Shown here: positions 35,035-41,714 of the stretch, in pieces | How positions within the stretch are numbered: position 1 is the first letter of the stretch | Layout of the letters: the number at the start of each line of letters is the position of its first letter | Source: Sphingobium sp. | GTDB taxonomy: Bacteria; Pseudomonadota; Alphaproteobacteria; Sphingomonadales; Sphingomonadaceae | Length of the DNA stretch: 41,714 nt | Assembly (NCBI RefSeq): GCF_003248505.1 | Contig: NZ_QFOA01000022.1 | Coordinates: forward strand, 1 to 41,714 | Direction of reading: 5' to 3' | Notes under the pieces: model-generated | What the model saw: only the letters and a program-made list of their open reading frames with translations | The model's database searches: none | Told to the model about the DNA's origin: nothing | Made by a program: the position numbers and the translations under genes

Positions 35035-36195
35035 TCACGGTCCTACTCCTTCGGGCAGAATGCCAGGGGCGCGGTCGTTGAGCAGATCTTCGACATAACC
35101 GGCAAGATCGTAACGTTTGATACCGCTGGTCAGCAGCGTCAACGTGTCGCGCAGTTCGTCGGCGCTGATGTCGCGCGTGATGAAGACGAGTCGCGTCCGC
35201 CTGTCTTCGGATGGCCATGCATCGAGCAGTACCGGGGGATGGAAGATATGCTGGACACCGTGGATGACGACCGGCCGGGGCTCTCCAATCAGGTTCAGTA
35301 TGCCCTTCACGCGCAGGATGTCCGGCCCCTTGAACGTGGTAAGGATATCGATCCAGCGTTCAAAGCCTTCGGCATCGAGCGGTTCGTCGAACGTCAGGCA
35401 GGTGGCGTGGATATGATCGTCATGCCGGTTCGGGTCATGATGATGGTGGTGATCATGATCGTGGTGGTGATGATCGTGGCCATGCCCGCGATGACCGTCC
35501 GTGTAGGCTTCGGCCTGGAGCCAGCGCTGGGCGTCGTTCGTCTTGGTCGCCGGGTCGTAGAGGCCGGCATCGAACAAGGACGCGAACTCGGCTTGGCCGT
35601 TCCTGACCGGAATGATCGGGGCGGCGGGATTGAGTGCGCGCAGTCGTCGTTCGATTGCCGCTCGCTCATCCTCCGACGCGAGGTCGGTCTTGGTCAGGAG
35701 GATGCGATCGGCCATCGCGGCTTGCTTGATCGCTTCCTCCTGGGCATCGAGCGTCGCCATGCCGGCGGCGGCATCCACCGTCGCGATCACGCCGTCGAGC
35801 CGATAGAGAGTCGCCAAATGGCTGTCGGTCATCAGCGTGTGCAGGATCGGCGCTGGATCGGCCAGCCCCGTCGTCTCTATCACCACCCGGTCGAACCAGC
35901 ATTTGCCTTCGCGCGCGAAGCGCCAGGGCGCATCGCGCAGCGTCCGCAGCAGATCGCCCCTGATCGTGCAGCACAGGCATCCGCCCATCATTTCCACGAC
36001 GAGATCGTCGTTCGATCGGGTGATGAGATCATGGTCGAGGCTGACCGCGCCAAACTCGTTGATGACGACCAACGCCCGGCTCATCTCCGGCGCATTGACC
36101 AGATGGTTGAGCAGCGTCGTTTTGCCGCTGCCCAGAAAACCGGTCAGGACCGAAACCGGGATCAGCGATTGCGGCCCGGCGAACAGGCTGCTCAT
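35035..36195 (-). CDS. COG0523 GTPase with histidine-rich insert, putative zinc chaperone
   Basis: 386 aa of the CobW/YjiA-like COG0523 family. Visible are the P-loop GFLGSGKTT (residues 19-27), the metal motif GCLCC (Cys73, Cys75, Cys76), TKTD (168-171) for guanine, a linker of mostly His and Asp at 235-263, and the CobW C-terminal domain. Such GTPases bind zinc and hand it to client proteins. The His tract can store or sense zinc and is written in DNA as a run of repeated trinucleotides (35427-35485), so its length may vary between strains. It overlaps the 77-aa gene by 4 nt and is followed 2 nt later by hisI2, a possible client. Confidence 0.9.
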   Translation of the reverse strand: MSSLFAGPQSLIPVSVLTGFLGSGKTTLLNHLVNAPEMSRALVVINEFGAVSLDHDLITRSNDDLVVEMMGGCLCCTIRGDLLRTLRDAPWRFAREGKCWFDRVVIETTGLADPAPILHTLMTDSHLATLYRLDGVIATVDAAAGMATLDAQEEAIKQAAMADRILLTKTDLASEDERAAIERRLRALNPAAPIIPVRNGQAEFASLFDAGLYDPATKTNDAQRWLQAEAYTDGHRGHGHDHHHHDHDHHHHHDPNRHDDHIHATCLTFDEPLDAEGFERWIDILTTFKGPDILRVKGILNLIGEPRPVVIHGVQHIFHPPVLLDAWPSEDRRTRLVFITRDISADELRDTLTLLTSGIKRYDLAGYVEDLLNDRAPGILPEGVGP

Positions 36196-36425
36196 GCGGC
36201 GTCCCCGGCGGCGAGTTCGGCGCGTGCCTCGAGGAACCAGGCTGTCACGCGGTCGCGATGCGCTTCACCCCAGGTCTCGACAAAACGCAGCGTTCCATAA
36301 TCGCGCGGATTGGCAAGCGCCGCGATGCGCGCTTCGACGAAAGCAGGCGTCAGCGGAATGCGGCACAAGACGGTGATGCAATGTTTCCACTCATCGTAAG
36401 TGCAGGGGATGACGGGTGGCTTCAT
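36192..36425 (-). CDS. Small protein of unknown function in the Zur operon
   Basis: 77 aa, without signal peptide or membrane helix. Cysteines at the start (IPCTYDEWKHCITVLCRIPL) and one histidine nearby may bind a metal. The rest is helical and charged, ending AELAAGDAA. The family is not recognised. Start and stop both overlap neighbours by 4 nt (ATGA), the MerC-like gene upstream and the COG0523 GTPase downstream, so it is a genuine coupled gene. A role as a partner of the GTPase is guessed from position only. Confidence 0.65.
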   Translation of the reverse strand: MKPPVIPCTYDEWKHCITVLCRIPLTPAFVEARIAALANPRDYGTLRFVETWGEAHRDRVTAWFLEARAELAAGDAA

Positions 36426-36832
36426 ATCGTACGGCTTCCCTTCTTTAGCGCGCCGTTGTCATGCAATGCCTGCCAGTTGAGACCATGTCCAAGGGCAAGA
36501 AGCAGGGCACCGGCGACCGATAAAATGGTTTCCTTGCTCTCGTTCGGCGCCAGCAGCGCGCCCCCCGCCAGCAGGATGAGCCCCGGCAGCGCGACGATCG
36601 TAGGCTTGATCTTGCGATGGCGGCGGTAGCCGGTCGTCAAGGCGAGGACGCTGGTGGGCACGGCAAGCCCAAGCGCCCAGAGATGAAAGGCCTCAGGAAC
36701 GATCAAAAAGGCTGTGAGGGTCGGCAGCAAAACGATCAGCACCGGCAAGACCAGGCAATGGATCAGGCACAGGATAGAGGCGCCGATCGCCACCCCGTCG
36801 AATAATCGTTGCCCTTCCGTATTTGCGGCCAT
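36422..36832 (-). CDS. MerC-domain membrane protein, first gene of the zur operon
   Basis: 136 aa with four hydrophobic helices and CLIHCLVLP in the first, the MerC metal-binding pair. It resembles the protein at 26752-27177 in length, in the FHLW/FHLL segment after helix 2 and in the helix order, so the two are paralogues. The ATG at 36832 is 51 nt downstream of the Zur box. A zinc-related inner-membrane role is likely from context; mercury transport is unlikely, as no mer genes are present. Confidence 0.83.
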   Translation of the reverse strand: MAANTEGQRLFDGVAIGASILCLIHCLVLPVLIVLLPTLTAFLIVPEAFHLWALGLAVPTSVLALTTGYRRHRKIKPTIVALPGLILLAGGALLAPNESKETILSVAGALLLALGHGLNWQALHDNGALKKGSRTI

Positions 36833-36883
36833 GCGCGACTCCCATCGGCGCTGGACATCCCATGTCCTCCGCCTTATGCAGAG

Positions 36884-36900
36884 ATGATATACTGTAACAT
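36884..36900. promoter_or_regulatory. Central Zur box between the two divergent operons
   Basis: ATGATATACTGTAACAT fits the Zur consensus in 15 of 17 positions when read on the minus strand (ATGTTACA-G-TATATCAT). It lies 51 nt from the MerC ATG and 18 nt from the ATG of the ZigA-type gene, and is the only candidate in the 86-bp gap. One bound Zur could repress both operons, twelve genes in all. Confidence 0.75.
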
Positions 36901-36918
36901 AAAGGTCAAGGGTAGAAT

Positions 36919-38142
36919 ATGGCTTCCACTGACAATCGGCTCCCGGTCACGGTGCTTTCAGGTTTTCTGGGCGCGGGAAAGACGACGACGCTCAATCACA
37001 TTCTCGCCAATCGCGAAGGGCGGCGCGTAGCCGTGATCGTCAACGATATGTCGGAAGTGAATATCGACGCCGACCTCGTGCGCGGCGGCGACGCGGCGTT
37101 GGCACGCAGCGAGGAGAGCCTGGTCGAGATGACCAATGGCTGCATCTGCTGCACCCTTCGCGACGACCTTTTGAAAGAAGTCCGTGCGCTCGCCGAGGCG
37201 GGACGATTCGATAGTCTGGTGATCGAGAGCACCGGCATCTCCGAGCCGCTGCCGGTGGCAACCACCTTCTCCTTCCGCGACGAGGAGGGGCATTGCCTGG
37301 GCGATGTCGCCCGGCTCGATACGATGGTGACCGTGGTCGATGCGCTCAATCTGCTCGCCGATTATTCAAGTCAGGATTTCCTGGCCGATCGCGGCGAGAG
37401 CCTGGGCGAGGACGATACGCGCAGCCTTGTCGGCCTGCTGGTCGAGCAGATCGAGTTTGCGGACGTGGTCGTGATCAACAAGGCGAGTGCCGTGTCGCCG
37501 GACCAGCTGGCGATCGTCAAGAAACTCGTCGCCTCGCTCAATGCCGATGCGCGCATCATCGCGTGCGATCGAGGCAAGGTGCCGCTTGATGCGATGCTCG
37601 ACACCGGCCTGTTCGACGAAGAGAAGGCCGCGCAGCATCCGCTTTGGGCCAAGGAGCTTTACGGCTATGCCAGTCACCAGCCCGAGACCGAGGAATATGG
37701 GATCGAGAGCTTCGTCTATCGTGCGCGCCAGCCCTTCGATCCGGCAAAGCTTCATGCCTTCCTGACCGATGGCGGGCTCGACACCGTGGTGCGCGCCAAG
37801 GGCCATTTCTGGCTGGCAACGCGGCCCGAATGGGTCGGTGAACTGGCCGTTGCGGGCGCACAGACGATGATGGCCCGGATGGGCCGCTGGTGGGCCTCCA
37901 TCCCCAAGAATCACTGGCCCGACGATGATCGCTTCGAGCGCTTCGTTTCGCAGCATTGGGACGGCATTTGGGGTGACCGGCGACAGGAACTGGTATTTAT
38001 CGGCATAGGCATGGACGAAGCGCGCATTCGCGCTCGGCTCGATGCCTGCCTGCTCCCGGTCAAACGTTTTACGCCGGAGATGTGGACCGGCCTGCGCGAT
38101 CCTTTCCCCAGTTGGGAGCCGCAGATGGAGGCTGCGGAATGA
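36919..38142 (+). CDS. zigA: COG0523 GTPase, ZigA-type zinc chaperone
   Basis: 407 aa. The P-loop GFLGAGKTT (residues 15-23), the metal motif GCICC (Cys75, Cys77, Cys78) and the long C-terminal CobW domain (WLATRPEW, then GRWWASIPKNHWP) mark the ZigA/YciC subgroup, which supplies zinc to essential enzymes under shortage. It lacks the His tract of the other COG0523 protein. The guanine-specificity motif reads NKAS (187-190) rather than NKxD, which may alter nucleotide preference. The start is at 36919, 18 nt after the Zur box. Its stop overlaps DUF1826 by 4 nt. Confidence 0.9.
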   Translation: MASTDNRLPVTVLSGFLGAGKTTTLNHILANREGRRVAVIVNDMSEVNIDADLVRGGDAALARSEESLVEMTNGCICCTLRDDLLKEVRALAEAGRFDSLVIESTGISEPLPVATTFSFRDEEGHCLGDVARLDTMVTVVDALNLLADYSSQDFLADRGESLGEDDTRSLVGLLVEQIEFADVVVINKASAVSPDQLAIVKKLVASLNADARIIACDRGKVPLDAMLDTGLFDEEKAAQHPLWAKELYGYASHQPETEEYGIESFVYRARQPFDPAKLHAFLTDGGLDTVVRAKGHFWLATRPEWVGELAVAGAQTMMARMGRWWASIPKNHWPDDDRFERFVSQHWDGIWGDRRQELVFIGIGMDEARIRARLDACLLPVKRFTPEMWTGLRDPFPSWEPQMEAAE

Positions 38143-38735
38143 GCGTCGCACTGGCAGGCGAGAACCATGCGTTGGCCGATTCCGATCCGGCGGTGCTGGC
38201 CCGGATATGGGAACCCGACGTTCACCTCGCTATCTGGCGGCGTCCGCTCGCTTGCGATCTAGACGGTTTATGCGGTCTCGACTGGAATGTCATCGACGAC
38301 ATCGACGAAATCGTATCGAACATGGCACTGGCGCGCGATGTGCCAGAACTGATCGAAGCGGCCGGCTACGGCGATGTCGCGCCAGCGTTGGCGCGCGAGG
38401 TCGTGGCGATGGGCGAGCGTTTGGCGGCGATCTTGGAATGTACGATGCTGCGCCTGAGGCTCGAAGTGATCGAAACCGACGCCTGCAGGAAATTCCATGC
38501 AGATAATGTGACCGCCCGGCTGCTGATGCCCCTGGTCGGGCCGGGCACGCAATGGCTGCATGCGGGCAGCGAGGGGCCGATCGAATCGCTCCGCCCCGGC
38601 GAAGTCGGGCTGTTCAAGGGGCGGCTCTGGGCAGAGGAACCGTTCATCCTGCATCGTTCGCCGCCTGTTGCTGCCACAGGCGAAACGCGACTGCTTCTTG
38701 CGATGAATCCTTGCGCCAGGGATGAGATGGCTTGA
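38139..38735 (+). CDS. DUF1826 protein, second copy
   Basis: 198 aa from the ATG at 38139, overlapping the zigA stop (ATGA). It shows the DUF1826 core: LAIWRRPL, RKFHADNVTARLLMPLVGPG, LRPGEVGLFKGRLW and ILHRSPP. The His-x-Asp and later His are shared with the copy at 28151. The order zigA-DUF1826 is a known association of Zur regulons, but the activity has not been defined. It is cytoplasmic. The gene ends within the TTG start of the following receptor (TTGA). Confidence 0.8.
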   Translation: MSVALAGENHALADSDPAVLARIWEPDVHLAIWRRPLACDLDGLCGLDWNVIDDIDEIVSNMALARDVPELIEAAGYGDVAPALAREVVAMGERLAAILECTMLRLRLEVIETDACRKFHADNVTARLLMPLVGPGTQWLHAGSEGPIESLRPGEVGLFKGRLWAEEPFILHRSPPVAATGETRLLLAMNPCARDEMA

Positions 38736-39883
38736 TCCGCTATCGGCGCTTCCTCGATCTGGGCTGGAAGGCGACCGTCATGTTCGTTGTAACTGTCCAG
38801 TTCGGTGTCGCACAAGCCTCCGGCGAGGTGCTGCCGGACACAACCCTCGCCGCACGGGCCTCCTCATCGCCTTCAGGCGACGAGGCGGGCGAAATCGTCG
38901 TGACGGCACGGGGGGAGCATCGGGTCGGGCATGACTTGTCGGCGAGCGTCGGCGCAATCTCGGGTGACGATATTCGCATGCGGCCGCTGTTGCGAACGAG
39001 CGAATTGGCCGAGGCTGTTCCGGGCCTGATCGCTGTCCAGCATTCGGGCGGCGGCAAGGCCGCGCGATATTATATCCGGGGCTATAATCTCGATCACGGC
39101 ACCGATTTCAGCATTTCGCTGGATGGCGTACCGATGAATCTCCCGACCCATGCGCATGGCCAAGGCTATCTCGACCTGAATGGCCTCATCCCCGAAACGA
39201 TCGATCGCATCGACTATCGCAAGGGGCCTTATTCACCGGCGGACGGCGATTTCTCGTTCATCGCGGCTGCATCGATGCGGACGGCCGATCGTGTCGACCG
39301 ATCGTTCGTCACATTGGAGGGCGGAAGCTACGACTTTCGGCGGATCGCGGGCGTGACTTCGGTAAGCGCAGGCGGCGGAGACCTGCTGCTGGCGGGCGAT
39401 TTCAGCGCCAGCAACGGCCCTTGGCAACTGCCCGAAGAGCTTCGCCACTATGCAGGCTTCGCCAAATATTCGACCGATACCGCCTGGGGCACGCTGCATG
39501 CCAGCCTTTCGGTTTACGATGCGACCTGGCGGCCCACAGAGCAGATTCCGGTCCGCGCGATGGGTTCGCTCGGCCTCACGGCCACCGGCGGTGACGGATG
39601 GGAAGGCGCGGTGCGCTTGCGCCATGTCGGCCCGCGCCCGCTGATCGAGGACAACAGCGTGCGCAGGCCGTCGACAACTGTCGTCAATCTGCGCTTTGCC
39701 AAGCATTTCGCGCGATTGGAGATTGCCGCCGACCTGCTTAACCTGTTCAATACTCGGCGGGCCGACGCCGACTATTTCTATGCCTCGCGCCTACCCGGAG
39801 AGCCGCTTGAAGGTGTGGACGGCGTTCACAGCCGACCGGTGGAATCTCGACAATTGAGGGTGAGTGGAAGGATATATTTGTAG
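38732..39883 (+). CDS. Shortened TonB-dependent receptor with internal barrel deletion
   Basis: 383 aa in one open frame, where this receptor type normally has 700-800. The N-terminal half is intact: signal region, TonB box (GEIVVTARGEH), plug with RYYIRGYNLDHGTDFSISLD and IDRIDYRKGPYSPADGDF. The first barrel strands follow to PTEQIPVRAM. There the sequence jumps to late strands (DGWEGAVRLRHVGPRPLIED, then FARLEIAADLLNLFN), so around 300 residues of mid-barrel are absent without a frameshift. The TTG start overlaps the DUF1826 stop; an ATG at 38780 is possible. As it stands the barrel could hardly close, so it is probably non-functional, or the deletion is an assembly fault. The full form would be a zinc or zinc-complex importer. 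Confidence 0.75.
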   Translation: MIRYRRFLDLGWKATVMFVVTVQFGVAQASGEVLPDTTLAARASSSPSGDEAGEIVVTARGEHRVGHDLSASVGAISGDDIRMRPLLRTSELAEAVPGLIAVQHSGGGKAARYYIRGYNLDHGTDFSISLDGVPMNLPTHAHGQGYLDLNGLIPETIDRIDYRKGPYSPADGDFSFIAAASMRTADRVDRSFVTLEGGSYDFRRIAGVTSVSAGGGDLLLAGDFSASNGPWQLPEELRHYAGFAKYSTDTAWGTLHASLSVYDATWRPTEQIPVRAMGSLGLTATGGDGWEGAVRLRHVGPRPLIEDNSVRRPSTTVVNLRFAKHFARLEIAADLLNLFNTRRADADYFYASRLPGEPLEGVDGVHSRPVESRQLRVSGRIYL

Positions 39884-39963
39884 TCCATGCGTTCATGACC
39901 CAAAGCAAGGTCACAAATGGCACTATTCCGAATGAAACCCCCGGCAACCATCAGGAGGACAGG

Positions 39964-40671
39964 ATGAAGAAAATAGCATTGTTGATGGCAATGGCCACCG
40001 TCGTTCCGACCGTATCGCCAGTCGTAGCGCAGGCCGCCCCGGCCCCTGCCGTATTCACCCTGCCGCCCTTGCCCTATGCCGCCGGCGCGCTGGAACCGGC
40101 GATCGATGCGCAGACCATGACCATCCATCATGACAAGCATCATCAGGCCTATGTCGATGCGTTGAACAAGGCAGTCTCGGCCGACCCGGCACTTGCGGGC
40201 CAGTCGCTCGAACAGCTTGTTGCAAAAGCGGGAACCCTGCCCACCGCCGTCCGCAACAATGCCGGAGGGCATTGGAATCACAGCTTTTTCTGGAAATCCA
40301 TGACACCGCCCGCGCAAAGTGGTGCGCCGTCGCCAGCGCTCGCCGCCGCGATCGATGCGGGCTTCGGGTCGCTCGTCAAGTTCAAGGCGGCTTTCAAGGC
40401 AGCCGGGACCGGGCGGTTCGGCTCGGGCTGGGTCTGGCTAATCGTCGGCACGGACGGTAAGCTTGCCATCGCTTCGACCCCTAATCAGGACAATCCACTG
40501 ATGGATGTCGCGGAAACGAAGGGGACGCCGATCCTAGGCAATGACGTATGGGAACATGCCTATTACCTCAAATATCAAAACCGCCGCGGAGACTATCTCG
40601 ACGGATGGTGGCAGGTGGTGAATTGGGATGTGGTCTCGCGCCGCTACGCAGACGCGACGGCACGAAAATAG
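39964..40671 (+). CDS. sodA: Exported Fe/Mn-family superoxide dismutase, Mn-type
   Basis: 235 aa from the ATG at 39964 with AGGAGGACAGG upstream; the frame is open from 39895 but has no site there. A signal peptide (LLMAMATVVPTVSPVVAQA) sends it to the periplasm. Metal ligands are His55 (TIHHDKHH), His106 (GGHWNHSFFW), Asp194 and His198 (DVWEHAYY). Gln175 in NQDNPLM and AAGTGRFGSGWVW suggest a manganese or cambialistic enzyme. Periplasmic superoxide is usually removed by the copper/zinc enzyme SodC; a zinc-free secreted form at the end of a Zur operon is a sensible replacement. It lies 80 nt after the receptor with no separate Zur box. Confidence 0.88.
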   Translation: MKKIALLMAMATVVPTVSPVVAQAAPAPAVFTLPPLPYAAGALEPAIDAQTMTIHHDKHHQAYVDALNKAVSADPALAGQSLEQLVAKAGTLPTAVRNNAGGHWNHSFFWKSMTPPAQSGAPSPALAAAIDAGFGSLVKFKAAFKAAGTGRFGSGWVWLIVGTDGKLAIASTPNQDNPLMDVAETKGTPILGNDVWEHAYYLKYQNRRGDYLDGWWQVVNWDVVSRRYADATARK

Positions 40672-40967
40672 ATTGACGGCGTAACCGTTCCAAACGTCCG
40701 CTTACTGGGACGAGGGGGCGACTCTTACATCGCCAACGCCCGGCCGTTGATGGGCATATTGCGTCGCGATGCTATCTTGTTTGTCGGTATCGAGCTTGGC
40801 GTGACCCTGCTCGATACCGACAAGGGGTCACGGCTCCTGCACTGGCAGCGGTCGCGGGGAGCACGCACGTAACGACGGTCGATTTTTCGCCAGCGATGAT
40901 CGATTGGCTGTAAGCGCCAAAACCTCCCCACATTTTCGTAGCTGCTGATCTGTCTATGTTTTGCCCC
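40672..40967. other. Non-coding stretch with insertion-element traces
   Basis: No gene is seen on either strand. Besides the inverted repeat listed separately, CAAAACCTCCCCACATTTTC at 40918-40937 resembles, from memory, subterminal repeats of IS21-family elements, so this may be a leftover element end. The assignment is weak. It separates the superoxide dismutase from the integrase remnant. Confidence 0.3.
40781..40823. repeat. 15-bp perfect inverted repeat
   Basis: TTGTCGGTATCGAGC (40781-40795) is exactly complementary to GCTCGATACCGACAA (40809-40823) with a 13-nt loop. The stem is stable but not followed by a T run. Recombinase or transposon recognition site and a regulatory hairpin are both possible; the position about 110 nt downstream of the superoxide dismutase gene also allows weak termination. 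Confidence 0.5.
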
Positions 40968-41460
40968 TCATCCGAGGGGTGTCGTAATGGCTGATGATGT
41001 AAAAACATTCGAAACAGGTTTCGAAGGCGGGAGGGCCAGCGGCCCTCGCGTAAGGATGTCATTCCAGCGGGACCGGCGCGTCGCCGCTGGTTGGCGGGGG
41101 CCAAGGCCCGGACCCTCGTTCGTCTTGGTGCGCTTGTCGGCCAAGCTCCAGACATCACTTTCGATCTCGTCGCTGGTCGCCAATCGCACTTCGCTTGTGC
41201 GCGCCAGGGTGAGCTTAAGAAAACGCAGCGCGCGAGAGGCTGTAGTATCGAGCGTGCACAGCCACCGGTAGAACTTGGGCGCCTCGGAATAGGGAAGCGC
41301 GGGAATGTGCTCGGTCTCGTGCCGCTGCTTCCCAAGCAGCGCCCGCGCCTTCATGCAGACCTGCAGATCGACCGACAGACCCATTTCCCGCAAGCGCGCT
41401 CACGCTTGTGCAGCCACAGGCCCGCGCCGTCCGCGTAGCGACGACCGGGCGGCGCGTTGC
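40968..41460 (-). pseudogene. Degraded tyrosine integrase beside tRNA-Leu
   Basis: Minus-strand frames hold pieces of a P4-like integrase. Near 41460-41360 one frame reads PPGRRYADGAGLWLHKRE and GKWV, typical of the DUF4102 N-terminus. From about 41350 another frame reads HIPALPYSEAPKFYRWL and LKLTLARTSEVRLATSDEIE, the first part of the catalytic domain with its first active arginine. The core-binding domain between them is missing, and the sequence degenerates after about 41140, before the catalytic His and Tyr. It points away from the 3' end of the tRNA-Leu gene, where such enzymes insert elements. Confidence 0.7.
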
Positions 41461-41615
41461 GAGCGGCGATTGCGAGACTTCCGATCGCGGAAGGGACCTT
41501 CGAGCCGGTCCCCCGTTTTGCGTGCGCTGGGAGGATACACGATGGGATCTAGTAAGGCAAGAAACGGCTGAATTCATCCATTCCTGGACTTCCTGAGCAG
41601 CCTTAAGAAGGCTGC

Positions 41616-41702
41616 TGGTGCGGTCGAGAAGACTCGAACTTCCACGGCCTTTCGGCCACAACGACCTCAACGTTGCGCGTCTACCAATTCCGCCACGACC
41701 GC
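41616..41702 (-). tRNA. tRNA-Leu (anticodon GAG)
   Basis: An 87-nt tRNA with encoded CCA. The acceptor stem GCGGTCG pairs with CGACCGC, the discriminator is A, and the D arm contains GGTAGACGC. The anticodon loop TTGAGGT gives GAG (41666-41668), and a long variable arm (TGGCCGAAAGGCCG) is typical of leucine tRNAs. The T loop reads GTTCGAGTC. The 3' end faces the integrase remnant. Confidence 0.97.
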
Positions 41703-41714
41703 ACATCAACAGGG

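Noticed and set aside
35427..35485. Trinucleotide-like repeats suggesting a CRISPR or microsatellite
   Set aside because: They are the codons of the histidine/aspartate tract of the COG0523 protein; no spacer-repeat structure exists. No CRISPR array was seen in the window.
34978..36300. A 440-codon open frame on the plus strand
   Set aside because: It mirrors the His-rich COG0523 gene; its Val/Met/Ile-rich part is the antisense of the histidine codons.
26752..36832. Mercury resistance locus suggested by the two MerC-like genes
   Set aside because: No merR, merT, merP or merA is present, and the neighbours and Zur boxes point to zinc.
41215..41709. A 164-codon open frame on the minus strand running through the tRNA
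   Set aside because: Its start lies in the tRNA-Leu gene and its middle is integrase remnant in the wrong frame.

Overview
The window looks like chromosomal DNA of a sphingomonad-type alphaproteobacterium (Sphingomonadaceae; genus not resolved). This rests on the high GC content, the many TonB-dependent receptors, frequent TTG/GTG starts inside tightly overlapping operons, and the family-level look of the proteins. No database search was possible, so every identification comes from reading motifs and gene order.

Left part (1-6.8 kb) is accessory DNA. It holds a LysR regulator cut by the window edge, an AbiEi/AbiEii toxin-antitoxin pair with two inverted repeats at the antitoxin start, a large serine recombinase broken by two frameshifts, and a patchwork of gene fragments: a ParB-like 3' part, the middle of a P4-type integrase, the 5' end of a ComB-like gene and a decayed TonB receptor.

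6.8-15.5 kb is a fructose-use locus. A LacI-type regulator and a shikimate-dehydrogenase-like enzyme are divergent from fruB (EIIA-HPr-EI fusion), fruK, fruA (EIIBC) and an OprB-type porin. A perfect 14-bp LacI-type palindrome lies in the shared promoter region. 15.5-20.2 kb is an iron-uptake locus: a siderophore-type TonB receptor divergent from DUF3649, PepSY and DUF3325 membrane proteins. Insertion sequence remnants follow.

20.8-40.7 kb reads as a zinc-starvation island. At least three good and two weaker Zur-box-like sequences (consensus ATGTTATA-N-TATAACAT) stand before a secreted amino-acid ester hydrolase, a ZnuD-like TonB receptor, a MerC-like membrane protein, an NTF2-like protein and a divergent pair of operons. 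The leftward operon has eight overlapping or nearly abutting genes: MerC-like, a 77-aa unknown, a His-rich COG0523 GTPase, a second-type HisI, Zur itself, an M3 peptidase, a PhoX-like Tat lipoprotein and an M14 peptidase. The rightward operon has a ZigA-type COG0523 GTPase, DUF1826, a shortened TonB receptor and an exported Mn-type superoxide dismutase. The theme is zinc import, zinc allocation, and replacement or backup enzymes. Between them lie decayed copies of an ABC permease/DUF3299 module.

The right end carries a degraded tyrosine integrase facing the 3' end of a tRNA-Leu(GAG) gene, a usual island insertion site.
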